A DNA stretch of 9,781 bases from JBBQIY01 sp964618405. Its GTDB lineage: Bacteria > Verrucomicrobiota > Kiritimatiellia > RFP12 > UBA3636. This document shows positions 6,599-9,781 of this stretch, one piece after another. The stretch is taken from contig CAZUAY010000147.1 of the NCBI GenBank assembly GCA_964618405.1, positions 1 to 9,781 of the forward strand. The letters are read 5' to 3'. Position 1 is the first letter of the stretch, and each line of letters starts with the position of its first letter. A program made the translations under genes and the position numbers. The notes below the pieces were generated by a model. The model was not told the DNA's origin and did not search any database. It saw only the letters and a list, made by a program, of their open reading frames with translations.

Positions 6599-6645
6599 AA
6601 TGACCTCCTCTGGTTTGTTGGTTTCGATAATATCGATACTGTCGA
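6566..6645. repeat. 80-bp duplication, right copy (parent)
   Basis: This is the intact counterpart of 4793-4872. It contains the first codons and ribosome binding site of the four-helix-bundle gene and its leader palindrome. Confidence 0.95.
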
Positions 6646-6655
6646 TCCTCTTTGC

Positions 6656-6686
6656 ATTATAACACCAAACGCCCGCCCTCCTGCAA
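6656..6686 (-). promoter_or_regulatory. Promoter of the four-helix-bundle gene
   Basis: On the minus strand a perfect TATAAT (6656-6661) is preceded by TG one base upstream, giving an extended -10 (TGTTATAAT). A weaker TTGCAG at 6681-6686 stands 19 bp away. Transcription would start near 6650, giving a leader of about 50 bases that carries the TCGATA hairpin and the ribosome binding site. Confidence 0.55.
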
Positions 6687-6854
6687 GCCCCCGTTTCCCA
6701 ACATCTCGATATTGTCGACAATATCGATCCCGTCGTCTCGATCAGCCATTAAACGCACGTCTTGCTTGCATCCGGGACAGACCACCTGTCCTGAATTTGT
6801 CAGCTCGCGTAATTCATCAAGCCTCGTCCGCCAGATGGAATCAATACTCGTCAC
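6657..6854 (-). CDS. Doubtful small ORF with a CPGC motif, possibly a frameshifted remnant
   Basis: From a GTG at 6854, with GGAG 5 bp upstream, the frame gives about 65 residues, MTSIDSIWRTRLDELRELTN..., with VVCPGCKQDVRL and a tail made from the palindrome repeat (IDIVDNIEM). The TAA stop overlaps the TATAAT of the next gene. A better-placed ATG at 6888, behind a G-run and the promoter repeat, would join this frame if the nine-base A run (6868-6876 on the other strand) were eight bases long. It may be a decayed or phase-variable small gene, or chance. No family is recognised. Confidence 0.25.
   Translation of the reverse strand: MTSIDSIWRTRLDELRELTNSGQVVCPGCKQDVRLMADRDDGIDIVDNIEMLGNGGLQEGGRLVL
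6706..6727. repeat. Perfect 22-bp palindrome
   Basis: The core CGATATTGTCGACAATATCG (6707-6726) plus one T/A pair outside is a perfect inverted repeat with no spacer, centred on GTCGAC. It lies upstream of the -35 of the four-helix-bundle promoter, so it could be a dimeric-protein site or one more member of the TCGATA repeat family. Confidence 0.85.
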
Positions 6855-6915
6855 GCGGGCTCCGGTATTTTTTTTTCGCAATAAACATAATAACGCCCCC
6901 CCCTTTCTGTGCCGA

Positions 6916-6956
6916 AAATCTTACCTCATCATCGCCCAAAATTCAAGGCCAGCGAC
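6916..6956 (-). repeat. Promoter-bearing intergenic repeat, right copy
   Basis: Bases 6916-6948 match the middle copy and 6930-6956 match the decayed copy. On the minus strand it carries TTGAAT (6941-6946), a 17-bp spacer and TAAGAT (6918-6923). It starts 10 bp after the stop of the HNH gene and points to the doubtful small ORF and then the four-helix-bundle gene. An eight-base C run follows at 6896-6903. Confidence 0.8.
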
Positions 6957-6966
6957 TGGCACTCGC

Positions 6967-7863
6967 TTAGCACTTGCTCCCTGTCACGGGTCGGCTTGTG
7001 TTTCGTAGATGCTTGTCAATCAGGAGCGATTCACGGAGTCCATTGGGATACAAAAACGCAGGAATGTCACAACGGATAAACTCGGGATGACAGGCGTGAA
7101 CAATACGGTGGTGATTAGGGCAAAGCACGACGATGTTGTCATAATTGTTGTTCAGAGAACTTGTGAAGGGATCGACATGATGGGCATCGATAACCGTACC
7201 GCCATACTTCTCAGCAACGAGTTGCCCGCAGACTTGACAGCGGAAGCCGTAGAGGACCTTGAGGTTTTCACAAACAGATCGATCTAAATTGCGCACCTTT
7301 ACCAAACGGGGCTGGACGACAATGCTGGCGGACTCATCTGTTTTGAGCATAGACTCAAAATACTCCTCAGAAACTTTCTGAGCTGTAACGATGCTCCCAA
7401 AATCCTCTGACTCCTGTTTTGTTACACTTTCAGCTGTCCAAATACAGGGATCAGAAGTTCGATAAAGTGCGAAGTACTCACGAACATCCTTGGGCATTGA
7501 GATATTTCGCCTAACCCCTGTCTTTTCCAAATGAAAACGGTTAACAATTTGCTGAGCTTCAATGAAACTGTATGAAACTGTAAACACCTTCTGGAGTGCC
7601 TTTGCAAAGTCTTTATTCTTTGGATACCGAACCTGATAGATTGGCGTATGATCTTGCCACTTCTTGCGATCAAAAGCGAGATTTTGTAATTTCGCCGCAA
7701 AAGAGGTTCAGTTAAATAAGATCGTAATATCGCAGACGCCCCCAATGTCCAACACTCCAAACCACGTCGTGAAATCACGGACAAGCCAATTCGGAAGGGC
7801 AAACCCTTCGCACAACATGCTCTTGTCTACGACCTTCGAGTAGATCAACGAATCTAATGACAT
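6967..7863 (-). pseudogene. HNH endonuclease gene interrupted by one in-frame TGA
   Basis: Read from the ATG at 7863 (GGAG 7 bp upstream), the frame runs 51 codons to a TGA at 7708-7710. It then continues in the same frame, with protein-like sequence and no further stop, to TAA at 6967-6969, for 298 codons in all. The C-terminal third is a zinc-type HNH domain: CQVC at residues 209-212, DAHHVDPF at 226-233, NNYDNIVVLCPNHHRIVH at about 239-256. The part just after the TGA (TSFAAKLQNLAFDRKKWQDHTPIYQVRYP) resembles an N-terminal module that I recall from some HNH restriction-type enzymes, where FNGT would be expected, so TGA may replace a GGA glycine codon. A GTG at 7587 gives a 206-residue HNH-containing fragment but has a poor ribosome binding site. 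The gene begins 29 bp after the methyltransferase-HNH-S24 gene and is likely co-transcribed. It is a recent nonsense mutation, a sequence error, or a read-through gene. Confidence 0.8.
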
Positions 7864-7892
7864 AGTAAAACTCCGTCCTGATGGAACACGGC

Positions 7893-9781
7893 TCAAGCCC
7901 GTCCTACAAAAGTTCCGAGAATCGGATATTCCGGCATTTCATTCTTAGGGATAAGAATTGGGTCATAGCTTGGGTTTTCTGAGAGAAAACACCAGTTCGT
8001 CGGGTCGGCCTTGAACCGTTTGACGGCGTATTCTTCACCAGAGCTAAAATCAGCGGCAATGACGATTTGGCCGTCTTGACGAGGCGTTCGGTGATACTCA
8101 AAGACAAGCAAATCTCCAATGTGGAAAAGCGGCTCCATCGAATCTCCATCAACACGCACAACAAACCGCCTCTTCCCGCATAGCGCTTGGGGAACTTCCA
8201 CCCAATCCAGCTCTTCAGCCCAAGTGAGACCACCCGTTTCAAATCCATCAAAAAACGAACCCGCTGCCATACGCCCGACAATCGGCAAGGCAGTCTTGAA
8301 CGCACAATGACGAATGGCTTCTGGATCACGGATGGACAAGGCGGTAGGTGTAGCGGGGATAGCCGGAATAACGAAAGAATGCGTTGTTGAGAGCGTCGGT
8401 GCAGCAGTGGAGACCGGTTGACTAACAGGACTCCACCGATCAATGTTGCGCTGTATGGCAATTCCCTCCACGGCTTCCACAAGCGCGGAAAATGCTGGCT
8501 TCTCCCACTGGGTTTCAGGACGGTTGCGCCCAAACAAGATACGACTGACCTCAAAATCAAAACGCTCCGGCATGGCCGACCGAGCGGCTTTCCAATAATC
8601 AATCATCGTGTCACGACTGGCGAAAAGTGTTTCACGCGAAACCAGTTTGTCGCGCTTGTTGTTGTTAACCTTGGAATCCGCCGGAAGAAGGTTCCAAAGG
8701 TCGTTGTTGTGCCAAAGGGCAAACGGAATAACATGATCAACATCAAAACGAGCACCCCGAAGCGGCACGTGCGTCCAGACGCACGTCAAATCCTTCTGCT
8801 CCTGATAGAGCTTTCTCACCTCAAGGGCATCCCGCTCGGTTTCAGGCCGGACAATCAATTGTCCCAGCACGGTGGCCGTATCAAATTTCTTGCCCGAAAG
8901 GTCTACACACAATTCCGCCCATCGGAAAAGGATTGCATCAGAAATCCAATGACCCAGCAAGCACATCTCTCGCCACAATCCAGCACTAAAATGAATGCGG
9001 TCCGTCTCACGTTCAAAATAGAAGCCGCCTTGCGTTGCGTATTTGACAGGACCCTTCACGATTGCCTGTCCAATTTTCTTAAGCGCACTCTGCAACAATT
9101 TTTCCGCAGTGGCGTCCAAACGATGCGACTCTAATGCACAATGAAACCCACTTAATTGATTCTGTGTTGAAAATCGTTCAATCAATGCAATGAGGTCATC
9201 ACCAAAATGTAGCTTAACCGTCCCGCGAATTTGCGGAATGACCGTTCCGTCTGGCGTGTCGAAGAGCGGCCAGTAATAATAAAGCCATTTCTCTGAGACC
9301 AGCGCCAAAGGAATACTCACGGTCTTATCTCGGTGCCATTGAACGTTGCGGTAGCCGCTTTGCGCAAGATCACATAAGGCTCGTAGCAACGCCAGTTTGT
9401 AGGTCGCTGTCTTTTTGTCATGGTTGATGACCGTCTCAATTTGGTCAACCGGACGCCCTCCGATATTGGCAGCGTAATCAAAGACCATCGTTGACCAGAG
9501 AATGGGGCGGCCGAGACCATCTGGATTATCTTTTCGCGCACGGTAGGTGAACCCAATGCGCTCAAATAGCAATTGCACCTCTTCGGGCTCACGATTGACA
9601 AACAAACGTGGATCGGTTGCATCCTGTTCCCTGTTGATACAAAACGAACAGATCACGCGCCCGCCAGGATTCAATAATTCACGCAACTGAAACATGACAT
9701 CGAACAGGTCGTTATCCGAGATGTGCATTAAAACAGCCACGGCAACAATCGCATCAAATCGGTTTTTTAGCAGCGGTGAGC
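7893..9781 (-). CDS. Methyltransferase-HNH-S24 (LexA-like) fusion protein, 5' end outside the window
   Basis: The frame stays open to the window edge, giving 628 visible residues. Residues below are counted from the codon at 9740. The visible part starts inside a class I SAM-dependent methyltransferase (FDAIVAVAVLMHISDNDLFD just upstream to residue 14, then LLNPGGRVICSF at 22-33); its SAM-binding glycine loop would lie outside. Residues about 97-330 form a region seen in other HNH proteins (TYKLALLRALCDLA, KWLYYYWPLF, GPVKYATQGGF, CLLGHWISDAILFRWAEL). HNH follows at 333-366 (FDVDHVIPFALWHNNDLWNLLP, then VNNNKRDK), without zinc cysteines. A Pro/Ser/Thr/Ala-rich linker spans about 433-470. The C-terminus is an S24 autoprotease: LPIVGRMAAG with Ala493-Gly494 as the likely scissile bond, Ser534 in GDSMEP and Lys574 in YAVKRF, at LexA-like spacing. 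No helix-turn-helix is visible. The role is probably DNA modification/cleavage under damage-linked control; this is inference. Confidence 0.85.
   Translation of the reverse strand, partial: SPLLKNRFDAIVAVAVLMHISDNDLFDVMFQLRELLNPGGRVICSFCINREQDATDPRLFVNREPEEVQLLFERIGFTYRARKDNPDGLGRPILWSTMVFDYAANIGGRPVDQIETVINHDKKTATYKLALLRALCDLAQSGYRNVQWHRDKTVSIPLALVSEKWLYYYWPLFDTPDGTVIPQIRGTVKLHFGDDLIALIERFSTQNQLSGFHCALESHRLDATAEKLLQSALKKIGQAIVKGPVKYATQGGFYFERETDRIHFSAGLWREMCLLGHWISDAILFRWAELCVDLSGKKFDTATVLGQLIVRPETERDALEVRKLYQEQKDLTCVWTHVPLRGARFDVDHVIPFALWHNNDLWNLLPADSKVNNNKRDKLVSRETLFASRDTMIDYWKAARSAMPERFDFEVSRILFGRNRPETQWEKPAFSALVEAVEGIAIQRNIDRWSPVSQPVSTAAPTLSTTHSFVIPAIPATPTALSIRDPEAIRHCAFKTALPIVGRMAAGSFFDGFETGGLTWAEELDWVEVPQALCGKRRFVVRVDGDSMEPLFHIGDLLVFEYHRTPRQDGQIVIAADFSSGEEYAVKRFKADPTNWCFLSENPSYDPILIPKNEMPEYPILGTFVGRA

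Noticed and set aside
6599..6721. N-terminal extension of the four-helix-bundle protein to 6721
   Set aside because: It would translate the extended -10 promoter, leader palindromes and ribosome binding site, while the ATG at 6598 has an ideal GAGGAGG and is preserved in the duplicate.
7708..7710. TGA read as tryptophan or selenocysteine
   Set aside because: korA, korB and the fusion gene all end in TGA and use TGG for Trp, so the code is standard. No convincing selenocysteine-insertion hairpin or selenoprotein homology is apparent.
7422..7802. 126-codon minus-strand frame overlapping the HNH gene
   Set aside because: It is an out-of-frame shadow rich in Arg and Leu, and the HNH reading frame explains the same DNA with recognisable domains.
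8418..9134. Long plus-strand open frame of 238 codons
   Set aside because: It is antisense to the methyltransferase-HNH-S24 gene, shows no family features, and is what that gene's codon use would produce by chance.

Overview
The window is about 9.8 kb of bacterial DNA with moderate GC content and standard code use. Every convincing gene lies on the minus strand, so the biology reads from right to left. The dispersed multi-palindrome and GAGTTGCGAGT-type repeats, the four-helix-bundle-suffix protein and the repeat-laden intergenic spaces suggest a member of the PVC group (Kiritimatiellota, Lentisphaerae or Verrucomicrobiota). This is an inference from memory; there is no rRNA or marker gene here to settle it.

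Right part (about 6967-9781): an accessory, defence-like module of two genes. The first, cut off by the window edge, fuses the end of a class I SAM-dependent methyltransferase domain, an uncharacterised helical/beta region, an HNH nuclease motif, a Pro/Ser/Thr/Ala-rich linker and a C-terminal LexA/UmuD-like S24 autoprotease domain. That domain keeps an Ala-Gly cleavage site, the catalytic Ser and the catalytic Lys. The second gene starts 29 bp downstream and encodes a protein with a C-terminal zinc-type HNH domain. It is split by a single in-frame TGA at codon 52.

Middle part (about 4641-6966): a mosaic of small accessory genes joined by repeats. A repeat carrying a plausible sigma70 promoter (TTGAAT-17-TAAGAT) occurs twice in good shape (5744-5776 and 6916-6948) and once with a decayed -10 (4921-4947). 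An 80-bp segment with the promoter-proximal hairpin, ribosome binding site and first 11 codons of the four-helix-bundle gene is duplicated at 4793-4872, where it ends at once in a stop codon. TCGATA-rich palindromes surround the four-helix-bundle gene. A 255-residue protein of unknown function lies between the copies.

Left part (328-4640): an apparent four-gene metabolic operon, curA-like NADP-dependent oxidoreductase, then exported Fe superoxide dismutase, then korA, then korB. The gaps are 10 bp, 47 bp and a 4-bp ATGA overlap. KorAB is a two-subunit 2-oxoacid:ferredoxin oxidoreductase, an oxygen-sensitive enzyme class, and its linkage to superoxide dismutase and a quinone/enone reductase-type enzyme suggests oxidative-stress protection of anaerobic 2-oxoacid metabolism. 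Positions 1-327 hold no gene, only nested direct and inverted repeats and a three-way-junction palindrome.
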